Shown piece after piece: positions 53,179 to 60,682 of a stretch of DNA of 64,000 nucleotides. The DNA is taken from positions 1 through 64,000 of the forward strand of contig NZ_JAKLUA010000015.1 in the NCBI RefSeq assembly GCF_022012435.1, read 5' to 3'. The notes beneath the pieces are model-generated. The model was not told where the DNA came from. It worked only from the letters and a program-made list of their open reading frames with translations, and searched no databases. The position numbers and the translations under genes were made by a program. How positions within the stretch are numbered: the first letter of the stretch is position 1; each line of letters opens with the position of its first letter. Origin of the DNA: Bradyrhizobium zhengyangense (lineage in GTDB: Bacteria > Pseudomonadota > Alphaproteobacteria > Rhizobiales > Xanthobacteraceae).

Positions 53179-53721
53179 CTAGTAGCCGAAGGCCGCTTCG
53201 AGCGGCCCTTTCGGCATGATGACGTCGAAGGCGACGTCGAAGGTGACGAACATGATCGCCGTGAACAGGAAAGCGGTGAGCAGCGACTTCCACAGCGCGA
53301 TCTTGCCGATCAGCCGCATGAAGCCCGCGATCAGCAGGAAGCTCGCGACATAGAGGCCGAGGAATTGCGTCACCAGGCAGAACAGCAGCGTCGGCACGAA
53401 CACCGCCAGCACGCGGCGTGCCTGCGCGCGCGTGACGAAAGTTTCGGAGGCCGCGCGGCGCACGAGGAGCGCGGCAATCAGGCCGTAGAGGCTGCCGCCG
53501 CCCAGGATGACTGAGAGATAGAACGGGAAATAACCGGGCTCGGGCCCGGTCGAATCCCAGGACGCGCCGGTTCGCCAATTGTCGTAACCGAGGATGGCGG
53601 CCAGCGCGAGCAGCAGCAGGCACACGACAATTTCGACCGTGTCGGACGAGACGACCGAAGGCGAATCGTCTTCAGGTGCGGTCGGATCGTCGACGACGAT
53701 TTCATGATCGGTTCGGGACAT
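53179..53721 (-). CDS. tctB: Tripartite tricarboxylate transporter, small permease subunit
   Basis: A 180-residue protein with an N-terminal hydrophilic tail and four hydrophobic segments, as in TctB proteins (VEIVVCLLLLALAAILGYDN; GPEPGYFPFYLSVILGGGSL; VFVPTLLFCLVTQFLGLYVA; LLTAFLFTAIMFVTFDVAFD). The GPxPGxFP motif after the first helix is typical. It is the small membrane partner of TctA. Confidence 0.9.
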   Translation of the reverse strand: MSRTDHEIVVDDPTAPEDDSPSVVSSDTVEIVVCLLLLALAAILGYDNWRTGASWDSTGPEPGYFPFYLSVILGGGSLYGLIAALLVRRAASETFVTRAQARRVLAVFVPTLLFCLVTQFLGLYVASFLLIAGFMRLIGKIALWKSLLTAFLFTAIMFVTFDVAFDVIMPKGPLEAAFGY

Positions 53722-53779
53722 TGGATTTCAACAAACGCTCTGACCAATTCCCCTCTACCGGCTCACGGGGAGAGGGTTC

Positions 53780-53892
53780 GGGTGAGGGGGAGTCTCCACG
53801 GGGACGGTGACAGCGGGACTCGGGGAGAGTCGCCCTCACCCGCATCGCTTCTGAGCTTCTGCGAAGCGACCTCTCGCCGCAAGCGGGCGAGG
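53780..53892. repeat. Composite palindromic intergenic element between tctC and tctB
   Basis: Three inverted repeats are packed together: 18-bp arms at 53780-53797 and 53824-53841 (16 of 18 pair), a perfect 6-bp pair CGCTTC/GAAGCG at 53846-53851 and 53863-53868, and an imperfect palindrome around 53870-53892 with CAAG in its loop. The look is that of a dispersed REP/RIME-like element of rhizobial genomes. It may affect tctC-tctBA transcript stability. Confidence 0.6.
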
Positions 53893-53902
53893 TGAAGACC
53901 CG

Positions 53903-54892
53903 CTACTTCGCGACGAAACCTGCTTCCGTCATCAGCGCCTTGTTGGTGGCGTCGTCCTCTTCAAGGAACTGCACCATGTCTTTGCCCGTGAGGAAGATCG
54001 GCTTCAACGCCTGCTTTTCCATGTATTCCCTGTATTCGGCGGTCTGTGTCACCTTGTGGAACAGCTCGACATAGAAGGCCTGCTGCTCCGGCGTGACCTT
54101 GCCGGGCAGGAACATCGCGCGCAGCATCAGGTACTGGATGTCGACGCCCTCCTCCTTGCAGGTCGGGATATCGGCCCAGGACTGCGTGTCCGTCACCTTG
54201 GCTGTGTAGGAGATGCGCTCCTTGTCGAACACGCAGAGCGGCCGCACCTGACCGGCGCGCCAGACTTCGAGATTTTCGGATGGATTGTTGACGTTGGACT
54301 CGGTGTGATTGCCGACGAGCTGGGTCGCGGCCTCACCGCCGGACTTGTAGGGCAGATAGGAAAACTTCGCGCCGGTCTTCTGCTCGAGGAAGACGGTCAG
54401 CACGTGATCCTCGCGCTTGGAGCCGGTGCCGCCCATCTTGAATGGCGAGCTCGCGGCCTTTGCGGCCTCGACGAACTCCTTCACCTTCTTGGGGCCGGCG
54501 CTGTTGTCCCACAGCACGAACTGGTCGAGCGCGATCACCGAGACCGGGGTCAGCTCACGCCAGTTGAACGGGATCTTGGCCGAGAGCGGCAGCATGTAGA
54601 TCAGCGAATAGGCGATCAGCACCTTGTTCGGGTCGCCCTCGCTGGACTTCATGTACATCAGCGCTTCGGCGCCCGATGCACCGCCCTTGAGCGAGACCAC
54701 CATGGGCTGCTTCATCAGATTGTTCTTCTGGATCGCGGCCTGCATCATCCGTGCCATCTGGTCGGAGGCGCCGCCCGCGCCTGCCGCCACCACGATCTCA
54801 ACCGGCTTGGTGGGTTCCCAGCCGGCAACGGCTGGCGCGCTCAACAACAAGGCCGCCATCGCAACTCCGACGGCTTTCACTGGAATTCGCAC
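53903..54892 (-). CDS. tctC: Periplasmic tricarboxylate-binding protein (Bug/TctC family)
   Basis: A 329-residue solute-binding protein with a clear signal peptide (VAMAALLLSAPAVAG) and the Bug-family ligand loop VEIVVAAGAGGASDQMARMM near residues 30-50. FKMGGTGSKREDHVLTVFLE and FSYLPYKSGGEAATQLVGNH are also family-like. It delivers a carboxylate to TctAB. The ligand cannot be read from sequence. It precedes tctB by about 180 bp, which includes the palindromic element. Confidence 0.92.
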   Translation of the reverse strand: MRIPVKAVGVAMAALLLSAPAVAGWEPTKPVEIVVAAGAGGASDQMARMMQAAIQKNNLMKQPMVVSLKGGASGAEALMYMKSSEGDPNKVLIAYSLIYMLPLSAKIPFNWRELTPVSVIALDQFVLWDNSAGPKKVKEFVEAAKAASSPFKMGGTGSKREDHVLTVFLEQKTGAKFSYLPYKSGGEAATQLVGNHTESNVNNPSENLEVWRAGQVRPLCVFDKERISYTAKVTDTQSWADIPTCKEEGVDIQYLMLRAMFLPGKVTPEQQAFYVELFHKVTQTAEYREYMEKQALKPIFLTGKDMVQFLEEDDATNKALMTEAGFVAK

Positions 54893-55024
54893 GGGTTTCG
54901 TCCCCTGGTTCTTATTGGCTTTGTGGCGCCGGGAAATCTATCGAGGCATTGTGCGGACTAAGGAGCGCGAGTTCAAGCAGGCGGACATTCCGCCGCATAT
55001 GACTTTCGGCTGACGAAGTGCGCA

Positions 55025-55822
55025 CTACTTGCCCTTCCAGACCGGCGTGCGCTTGTTGAGGAAGGCGTCCATGCCCTCGCGGAAATCTTCGCTCATATAG
55101 GCCTTGAGGATCAGGTCCTCGCCCTGTTCGCGCGACAGCGTGGGTCGGATGCGGCGCACCGCTTCCTTGGTCGTCTCCAGCGTCAGCGGCGCATGGCTCG
55201 CGACCAGCTTTGCGGTCTCATCCGCGCGGCGCTGCAGCGTCTCGACATCAGGCACGATTTCGGTGAGCAGGCCGAGCGACAATGCCTCCTGCGCCTCGAC
55301 CAGGCGCGCCCGGAAGATCAGGTCCTTGGTGCGGGCGGGACCGACCAGCGAGACGACACGGCTGATGTTCGACATCGACAGGCAGTTGCCGAGCGTGCGT
55401 GCGATCGGAAAGCCCATGCGCGTCGTTTCGGTGCCGATGCGAAGATCGCAGCAGGCGGCGATGCCGGCGCCGCCGCCGGTGCAGGCGCCCGCAATGGCCG
55501 CGATCACGGGCACGCGGCACTGTTCGAGCGTGCCGAGCACGCGGTCGATCCGCGCCTCGTAGTCGAGCGCATCCTGCGCCGTCTTGAAGGCGCGGAACTG
55601 GGAAATGTCGGTGCCGGACGCAAATGCCTTGTCGCCGGCGCCGGTGAGGATCAGCGCCTTGATCGAACGATCGGCGTTGATTTCCAGGCAGATCTCCGCC
55701 ATGCGGTCATACATGGCGAAAGTCATGGCGTTGCGCGCCTGGGGGCGGTTGAAGGTGATCCGCGCGATGCCGTCCGTGACGGAGTAGAGCAGGTCTTCGT
55801 TGGCGGTCGCAGGTAGGTTCAT
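55025..55822 (-). CDS. Enoyl-CoA hydratase/isomerase family protein
   Basis: A 265-residue crotonase-fold enzyme. ITFNRPQARNAMTFAMYDRM, the oxyanion-hole part LTGAGDKAFASGTDISQFRA and IAAIAGACTGGGAGIAACCD are conserved. The second catalytic glutamate expected near residue 140 is not obvious in GTETTRMGFPIARTLG, so dehydration/hydration may not be its reaction; other crotonase chemistry is possible. It lies between tctC and an aminotransferase gene on the minus strand. Confidence 0.88.
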   Translation of the reverse strand: MNLPATANEDLLYSVTDGIARITFNRPQARNAMTFAMYDRMAEICLEINADRSIKALILTGAGDKAFASGTDISQFRAFKTAQDALDYEARIDRVLGTLEQCRVPVIAAIAGACTGGGAGIAACCDLRIGTETTRMGFPIARTLGNCLSMSNISRVVSLVGPARTKDLIFRARLVEAQEALSLGLLTEIVPDVETLQRRADETAKLVASHAPLTLETTKEAVRRIRPTLSREQGEDLILKAYMSEDFREGMDAFLNKRTPVWKGK

Positions 55823-55854
55823 CGCGCGCTCACTTCTTCTTCCAGTTAGATAGT

Positions 55855-57048
55855 TCAGGCCACCTGCGTCATCGGCACCGCGTCACGTCCCTTCAGGACG
55901 TCCATGGCCGCCAGCACGCCGCCACTCCGGTGCGGAATCTTTGCAAGATCCAGGCCCATCTCGACGCCCGCGAGCGTGCCCATCAGCATCAGGTCGTTGA
56001 AATGGCCGATATGGCCGATGCGGAACACCTTGCCCTTGACCTTGTTCAGGCCGGTGCCGAGCGACATGTCGAAGTTTTCGAGCACCACCTTGCGGAAGGC
56101 GTCGGCGTCGTGTCCGTCGGGCACGCGCACGCCGGTCAGCGCCGACGAATGCGCTGCGGGATCGACGCACTGCGTCTCCAGGCCCCAGACCTTGGCCGCG
56201 GCGCGCGTCGCCGCGCTGTGGCGCTTGTGGCGGGACCAGACATTCTCGAGGCCCTCCTCCTCGATCATCTTGACCGCTTCGCGCAGGCCGTAGAGCAGAT
56301 TGGTCGCCGGCGTATAGGGGAAGGTGCCGAGCTTGTTGAAGCTGATGACTTCCTGCCAATCCCAATAGGAGCGCATGCCGGTATTGGCCTTGGCGACATC
56401 AAGCGCCTTCTCCGAAACGGCGTTGAAGCCGAGGCCGGGCGGCAGCATCAGGCCCTTCTGCGAGCCCGCGACCGAGACGTCGATGCCCCAGGCATCATGC
56501 TCATATTCCATCGAACCGAGGCCGGAGATGGTGTCGACCATCAGCAGCGCCGGATGCTTGACGCGATCCAGCAGCTTGCGCACTTCGAGCGGCGGCGTGA
56601 CGCAGCCGGTCGAGGTTTCGTTGTGGACGACGCAGACCGCCTTGATGGCGTGCTGCTTGTCGGCGGCAAGGCGCTTCTCGATCTCGGCGAGGTCGGCGCC
56701 ATGGCGCCAGTCGCTCGGGATGAAATCGACGTCGAGCTTGAACTTGTCGGCGATGCCGCGCCACAGCACGGCGAACTGGCCGGTCTCGCACATCAGCACC
56801 TTGTCGCCGGGGGCGAACACGTTGACCATGGCCGCTTCCCAGGCGCCGGTTCCGGACGAGGGGAAGATGATCACGGGCTGCTTGGTGCGGAACACCCGCT
56901 GCATCGAGGCGAGGACCGCAAAACCGAGCTCGGCGAACTCCGGACCGCGATGGTCCAGCGTCGGCATGTCCATCGCCCGCAGCACGCGGTCGGGCACGTT
57001 GGTCGGTCCTGGAATCTGGAGAAAATGCCTTCCAGTATGCACGGTCAT
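55855..57048 (-). CDS. Serine/alanine-glyoxylate aminotransferase-like class V enzyme (copy 1)
   Basis: A 397-residue PLP enzyme from the ATG at 57048 (MTVHTGRHFLQIPGPTNVPD). IIFPSSGTGAWEAAMVNVF is the cofactor-phosphate region, LLMVDTISGLGSMEYEHDAW the aspartate region and DVSVAGSQKGLMLPPGLGF contains the Schiff-base lysine. The family (SgaA/AGXT/Spt) moves an amino group from serine or alanine to glyoxylate, linking to the serine cycle and glycolate metabolism. It is paralogous to 58503-59705, with the MFS gene between them. Confidence 0.9.
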   Translation of the reverse strand: MTVHTGRHFLQIPGPTNVPDRVLRAMDMPTLDHRGPEFAELGFAVLASMQRVFRTKQPVIIFPSSGTGAWEAAMVNVFAPGDKVLMCETGQFAVLWRGIADKFKLDVDFIPSDWRHGADLAEIEKRLAADKQHAIKAVCVVHNETSTGCVTPPLEVRKLLDRVKHPALLMVDTISGLGSMEYEHDAWGIDVSVAGSQKGLMLPPGLGFNAVSEKALDVAKANTGMRSYWDWQEVISFNKLGTFPYTPATNLLYGLREAVKMIEEEGLENVWSRHKRHSAATRAAAKVWGLETQCVDPAAHSSALTGVRVPDGHDADAFRKVVLENFDMSLGTGLNKVKGKVFRIGHIGHFNDLMLMGTLAGVEMGLDLAKIPHRSGGVLAAMDVLKGRDAVPMTQVA

Positions 57049-57163
57049 AGGCGTCCTTCCCGGTCTAGCCTTGTTTTGGTGGCCGCCGAATAGCACCATT
57101 TGACCGGCTTGTCCCCTCTCCTTAAGGCTCCTCCCATGCATAAGCGGCGGGCCTCCGCCGCTC

Positions 57164-58447
57164 CTATTCCGCCGCCACCACCTGGCCCGTGGACAACCTG
57201 GCTTCCGCATCCGCGAACGGGCGCTCCGGGTGCATCAGGAAGGCGGAAAAGCCGCCGAGCAGCAGCAGCCCCATCGACATCAGGAACGGCAGGTACCAAT
57301 TGCCGGTCGCGTCGATCACGAAGCCCGCGACCAGCGGCGAGACGATCGCGGCAAAGGCCGAGCCGGTGTTCATGAGCCCCGACGCGGTGCCGGAGTATTT
57401 CGGGGCAATGTCCATCGGGATCGACCACATCGGGCCGATCACGAGTTCGGCGCAGAAGAAGCCGGCCGACAGGCACAGCGCCACGATGGTGATGTCGTGG
57501 ACGAACAGGATCGGGAACAGCGAGAGCAGCGCCCCCGCAAAGCCTGTTACGGTGACGCTCAGTCGTGCGAAGCGGACATTGCCGGTGCGGTCGAGGATCT
57601 TGTCCGAGATCACGCCGCCGACGCTGTCGCCGATCACGCCCGCAAAGAAGACGCCCGAGGCGAACAGCGCCGAGTTCTTGATGTCGAGTTTGTAGTTGTT
57701 CTTGAAGAACAGCGGCAGCCAGTTCAGGTACAGCCACAGGCTCCAGCCGTAGCAGAAATAGGTCGGCGTCACCGGCCACATCCGCCCGAACAGCGGCCCC
57801 CACGGCACGCGCGACCGCTCGCCTGATGGCCGCGGCGGCAGCGCGGCAAGCTCGGCCTGCGTGATCGAAGCATGGTCCTTCGGCTCGTTGCGGAAGTACC
57901 AGACCCAGATCACGCCCCAGACTAGGCTGACAAGACCGAGCACGACGAAGGCGCCGCGCCAGGTCAGCCAGAGGATCAGCAGCGCCACCACCGGCGGCGT
58001 CACCGCATTGCCGAGCCGGGCAAAGGAATGGGTCAGGCCTTGCGCAAAACCGCGGCGGTTCGCCGGCGTCCAGTATTGCATCGCGCGCGTTGCAGTCGGG
58101 AACGTCGCGCCCTCACCAAAGCCGAGCGCGAAGCGCGCGACGAACAATGCGACCAGCCCATGCACAAAGCCGGTCGAGATGGTCGCCACCGCCCAGATCA
58201 TGCCGCACCAGAACAGCGTCTTGCGCGGGCCGAAATGATCGCCGACCCAGCCGCCGATCACCTGGAACAAGAGATAGGGATAGGCGAAGGCGGAGAAGAC
58301 GAGGCCGAGCTGGGTGTTGGACAGACCCAGCTCCTTCTGGATCTCGCTCGCGGCCGTACCGATGTTCACCCGGTCGACATAGGTGATGAAATACATCGCG
58401 CAGAGCATCGCCAGCACGACAGGCGTGGCCTTGAACCTGATCTTCAT
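57164..58447 (-). CDS. MFS transporter, anion:cation symporter (ACS) type
   Basis: About 427 residues and 12 predicted membrane helices. The start ATG 58447 has GAGGG five bases upstream. FITYVDRVNIGTAASEIQKE, FQVIGGWVGDHFGPRKTLFW (MFS motif A) and ALGFGEGATFPTATRAMQYW are typical of the ACS branch (hexuronate, galactonate, phthalate, tartrate transporters). Placed between two glyoxylate-type aminotransferases, it may import a hydroxyacid such as glycolate or glycerate. This is inferred from context. Confidence 0.88.
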   Translation of the reverse strand: MKIRFKATPVVLAMLCAMYFITYVDRVNIGTAASEIQKELGLSNTQLGLVFSAFAYPYLLFQVIGGWVGDHFGPRKTLFWCGMIWAVATISTGFVHGLVALFVARFALGFGEGATFPTATRAMQYWTPANRRGFAQGLTHSFARLGNAVTPPVVALLILWLTWRGAFVVLGLVSLVWGVIWVWYFRNEPKDHASITQAELAALPPRPSGERSRVPWGPLFGRMWPVTPTYFCYGWSLWLYLNWLPLFFKNNYKLDIKNSALFASGVFFAGVIGDSVGGVISDKILDRTGNVRFARLSVTVTGFAGALLSLFPILFVHDITIVALCLSAGFFCAELVIGPMWSIPMDIAPKYSGTASGLMNTGSAFAAIVSPLVAGFVIDATGNWYLPFLMSMGLLLLGGFSAFLMHPERPFADAEARLSTGQVVAAE

Positions 58448-58502
58448 TTCCACCCTCTCTGATCGCTTCTTATGATTGTCGGCCCGCGTGTCCTTGCGCG
58501 GT

Positions 58503-59705
58503 TTAAGTGCCGACCACTTTCAGATGCGGCGATGCATTGCCCTGCGGCCGCTGCTCCAGCAGCTTCATGGCGACATCGACGCCGCCGGAGCGGTGCGGCA
58601 CGCCGGCGACCGACAGGCCCATCTCGACGCCGGTGAGCGCACCGAGCAGCGTCAAGGCGTTGCATTCGCCGAGATGGCCGATACGGAAAACCTTTCCGGC
58701 AACCTTCGACAGGCCCGAGCCGAGCGACATGTTGTAGTTCTCGAGCACGATCTTGCGGAATTGATCGGCGTCATGGCCCGGCGGCATCAGCACCGCAGTG
58801 AGCACAGGCGAGAATTCTGAAGGCTCCTGGCACAGCACTTCGAGCCCCCAATGATTGACCGCAGCGCGCGTTGCAGCAGCCAAGCGCTGATGCCGCGCAA
58901 ATACGTTGTCGAGACCCTCTTCGAGCAGCATCGCGATCGCCTCGCGCAGCCCGTAAAGCAGATTGGTCGCCGGCGTGTAGGGGAAGAAGCCGTTGGCGTT
59001 GGGCTTAAGCATCTCCGCCCAGTCGAAATAGGAGCGCGGCATCTTGTTGGTCTTCGATGCGGCCAGCGCCTTCTCCGAAATCGCGTTGAACCCGAGGCCG
59101 GGCGGCAGCATGAAACCCTTCTGCGAGCAGCTGACGCTGACGTCGACCTTCCACTCGTCGTGGCGGTAGTCGACCGAGCCGAGCGAGGAGATGGTGTCGA
59201 CCATCAGAAGCGCTGGATGGCCGCTGCGATCGATCGCCGCACGGATCTCGGCGATGCGGCTGGTCGCGCCGGTCGATGTCTCGTTGTGCACGACCATCAC
59301 GGCGTTGATCGCGCGTGCCTTGTCGTCGATGAGCTTGGCTTCGATGACGGCGGGATCAGCGCCGCGACGCCAGTCGCCCGGCACGAAATCGACCTCGATG
59401 CCGAAGCGGCCCGCCATCTGCCGCCACAGCGTGGCGAAATGGCCGGTCTCGACCATCAGCACCTTGTCGCCTGGCGACAGCGTGTTGACGATCGCAGCCT
59501 CCCAGGCGCCCGTCCCCGAGGAGGGGAAGATGATGACCGGACCCTTGGTCTGGAAAATCCTCTGGCTGCCTTCCAGCACGGTCCGGCCGAGGGCGCCGAA
59601 CTTGGCGCTGCGGTGGTCGATGACAGGCATGTCCATGGCGCGCAGGACGCGCTCGGGGACCGGGCTCGGGCCCGGAATCTGAAGGAAATGGCGCCCCTGA
59701 TGTAT
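58503..59705 (-). CDS. Serine/alanine-glyoxylate aminotransferase-like class V enzyme (copy 2), apparent ATA start
   Basis: About 400 residues. The conserved N-terminus HQGRHFLQIPGPSPVPERVL is in frame upstream of the first ATG (59636), but no ATG, GTG or TTG lies between it and an in-frame TAG further upstream. A GGGAGG at 59716-59711 is five bases before an ATA at 59705, the position that best matches the paralogue's start, so AUA initiation is likely. IIFPSSGTGAWEAAIVNTL and SCSQKGFMLPPGLGF (PLP lysine) are intact. The role is as for copy 1. A start at 59636 would lose conserved residues. Confidence 0.82.
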   Translation of the reverse strand: MHQGRHFLQIPGPSPVPERVLRAMDMPVIDHRSAKFGALGRTVLEGSQRIFQTKGPVIIFPSSGTGAWEAAIVNTLSPGDKVLMVETGHFATLWRQMAGRFGIEVDFVPGDWRRGADPAVIEAKLIDDKARAINAVMVVHNETSTGATSRIAEIRAAIDRSGHPALLMVDTISSLGSVDYRHDEWKVDVSVSCSQKGFMLPPGLGFNAISEKALAASKTNKMPRSYFDWAEMLKPNANGFFPYTPATNLLYGLREAIAMLLEEGLDNVFARHQRLAAATRAAVNHWGLEVLCQEPSEFSPVLTAVLMPPGHDADQFRKIVLENYNMSLGSGLSKVAGKVFRIGHLGECNALTLLGALTGVEMGLSVAGVPHRSGGVDVAMKLLEQRPQGNASPHLKVVGT

Positions 59706-59746
59706 GAAAACCTCCCTGGCAACGGATTCTGGCCGGCTCGGCGGCT

Positions 59747-59760
59747 ATTTTGCATTCATT
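59747..59760. promoter_or_regulatory. Candidate GntR operator 1 (divergent region)
   Basis: ATTTTGCATTCATT in the gap between aminotransferase copy 2 and the regulator gene matches ATTTTGAATTCATA at 60594-60607 in 12 of the first 13 bases. Its core TGCATTCA is one base from the perfect palindrome TGAATTCA. FCD-type GntR regulators bind short AT-rich palindromes near their own genes. Confidence 0.4.
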
Positions 59761-59828
59761 TTTTGTCCTTTCAATCAAAATTTGGTATTCGATTGTGGGC
59801 GTCGACGCGATAACGCGGGCAAACTACT

Positions 59829-60575
59829 GTGCTGCAAATGAAATCCACGATTCCCGACACCGGGGTTCCAATCACCCCCTCTGCCGCAAATGGCAGCGAC
59901 CGCCAGGAGGCCTCGCTCCATGGCGAGATCCTGCTGCGGCTGCGCGACTACGTCGTGGAAGGCAACATTCCCGATGGCGCCCGCGTACCCGAGCGCCAGC
60001 TCTGCGAGATGTTCGGCATCTCCCGCACGCCGCTCCGCGAGGCGCTCAAGGTGCTCGCCGCCGAGGGGCTGATCGAGCTGCTGCCGAACCGCGGCGCGCG
60101 CGTGCGCCAGCTCAGCCAGCGCGACCTGGAGGAGCTGTTCGACGTCATGGCAGGCCTTGAAAGCCTCGCCGGGCGCCTGGCTTGCGAGGCCATTACGGAT
60201 GAAGAGATCGCCGCGATCGAGCAGTTGCACTACGAAATGTATGGCCACTACCTGCATCGCGACATGCACGGCTATTTCCAGGCCAACCAGCGCATCCACG
60301 AGAGCATCGTCGCAGCCGCGCGCAACGAGACACTGAAGACCGCCTATGCCAACTTCGCCGGGCGCATTCGCCGCGTCCGTTACTCCGCCAATTTCGCCCG
60401 CAAGCGGCAGCGCTGGGCGGAGGCAATGCGCGAGCATGAGGCGATCCTGGATGCGCTCCGGCGCCGCGCCGCCAGCGAGCTCAGCGACATCCTGTTCCAG
60501 CACCTGCGCAACAAGCGAATGGCGGCGATCGAACACCTCGGCGAGCCGCAAGGGGACGTGTCGGCAGCGCCCTAA
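59829..60575 (+). CDS. GntR-family transcriptional regulator with FCD domain
   Basis: About 248 residues from GTG 59829 (ATG 59838 is an alternative). An N-terminal winged helix (LRDYVVEGNIPDGARVPERQ, then FGISRTPLREALKVLAAEGL and PNRGARVRQLSQRDLEELFD) is followed by a helical FCD ligand-binding domain with ARG/His metal or acid ligands (ANQRIHESIVAAARN). Such regulators respond to small organic acids. Its place between the aminotransferase/MFS genes and the FAD oxidoreductase gene suggests it controls both. Confidence 0.9.
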   Translation: MLQMKSTIPDTGVPITPSAANGSDRQEASLHGEILLRLRDYVVEGNIPDGARVPERQLCEMFGISRTPLREALKVLAAEGLIELLPNRGARVRQLSQRDLEELFDVMAGLESLAGRLACEAITDEEIAAIEQLHYEMYGHYLHRDMHGYFQANQRIHESIVAAARNETLKTAYANFAGRIRRVRYSANFARKRQRWAEAMREHEAILDALRRRAASELSDILFQHLRNKRMAAIEHLGEPQGDVSAAP

Positions 60576-60593
60576 CGGGCCGTCGGCTTGCTC

Positions 60594-60607
60594 ATTTTGA
60601 ATTCATA
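60594..60607. promoter_or_regulatory. Candidate GntR operator 2 (upstream of the FAD/Fe-S gene)
   Basis: ATTTTGAATTCATA, with the perfect 8-bp palindrome TGAATTCA, lies in the 107-bp gap before the oxidoreductase gene. The next bases (AATATAAT) could supply a -10 element. It shares 12 of 13 bases with the motif at 59747, on the other side of the regulator gene. Confidence 0.42.
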
Positions 60608-60682
60608 ATATAATCGGTCAGGAACAAGAATGAATATTCCAGCGAGGCCCAGGGGCCGCATGGGACAAATCCGGGACCAGGG

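Noticed and set aside
55930..57093. 387-codon plus-strand ORF over aminotransferase copy 1
   Set aside because: Shadow of a well-conserved PLP enzyme; no motif found.
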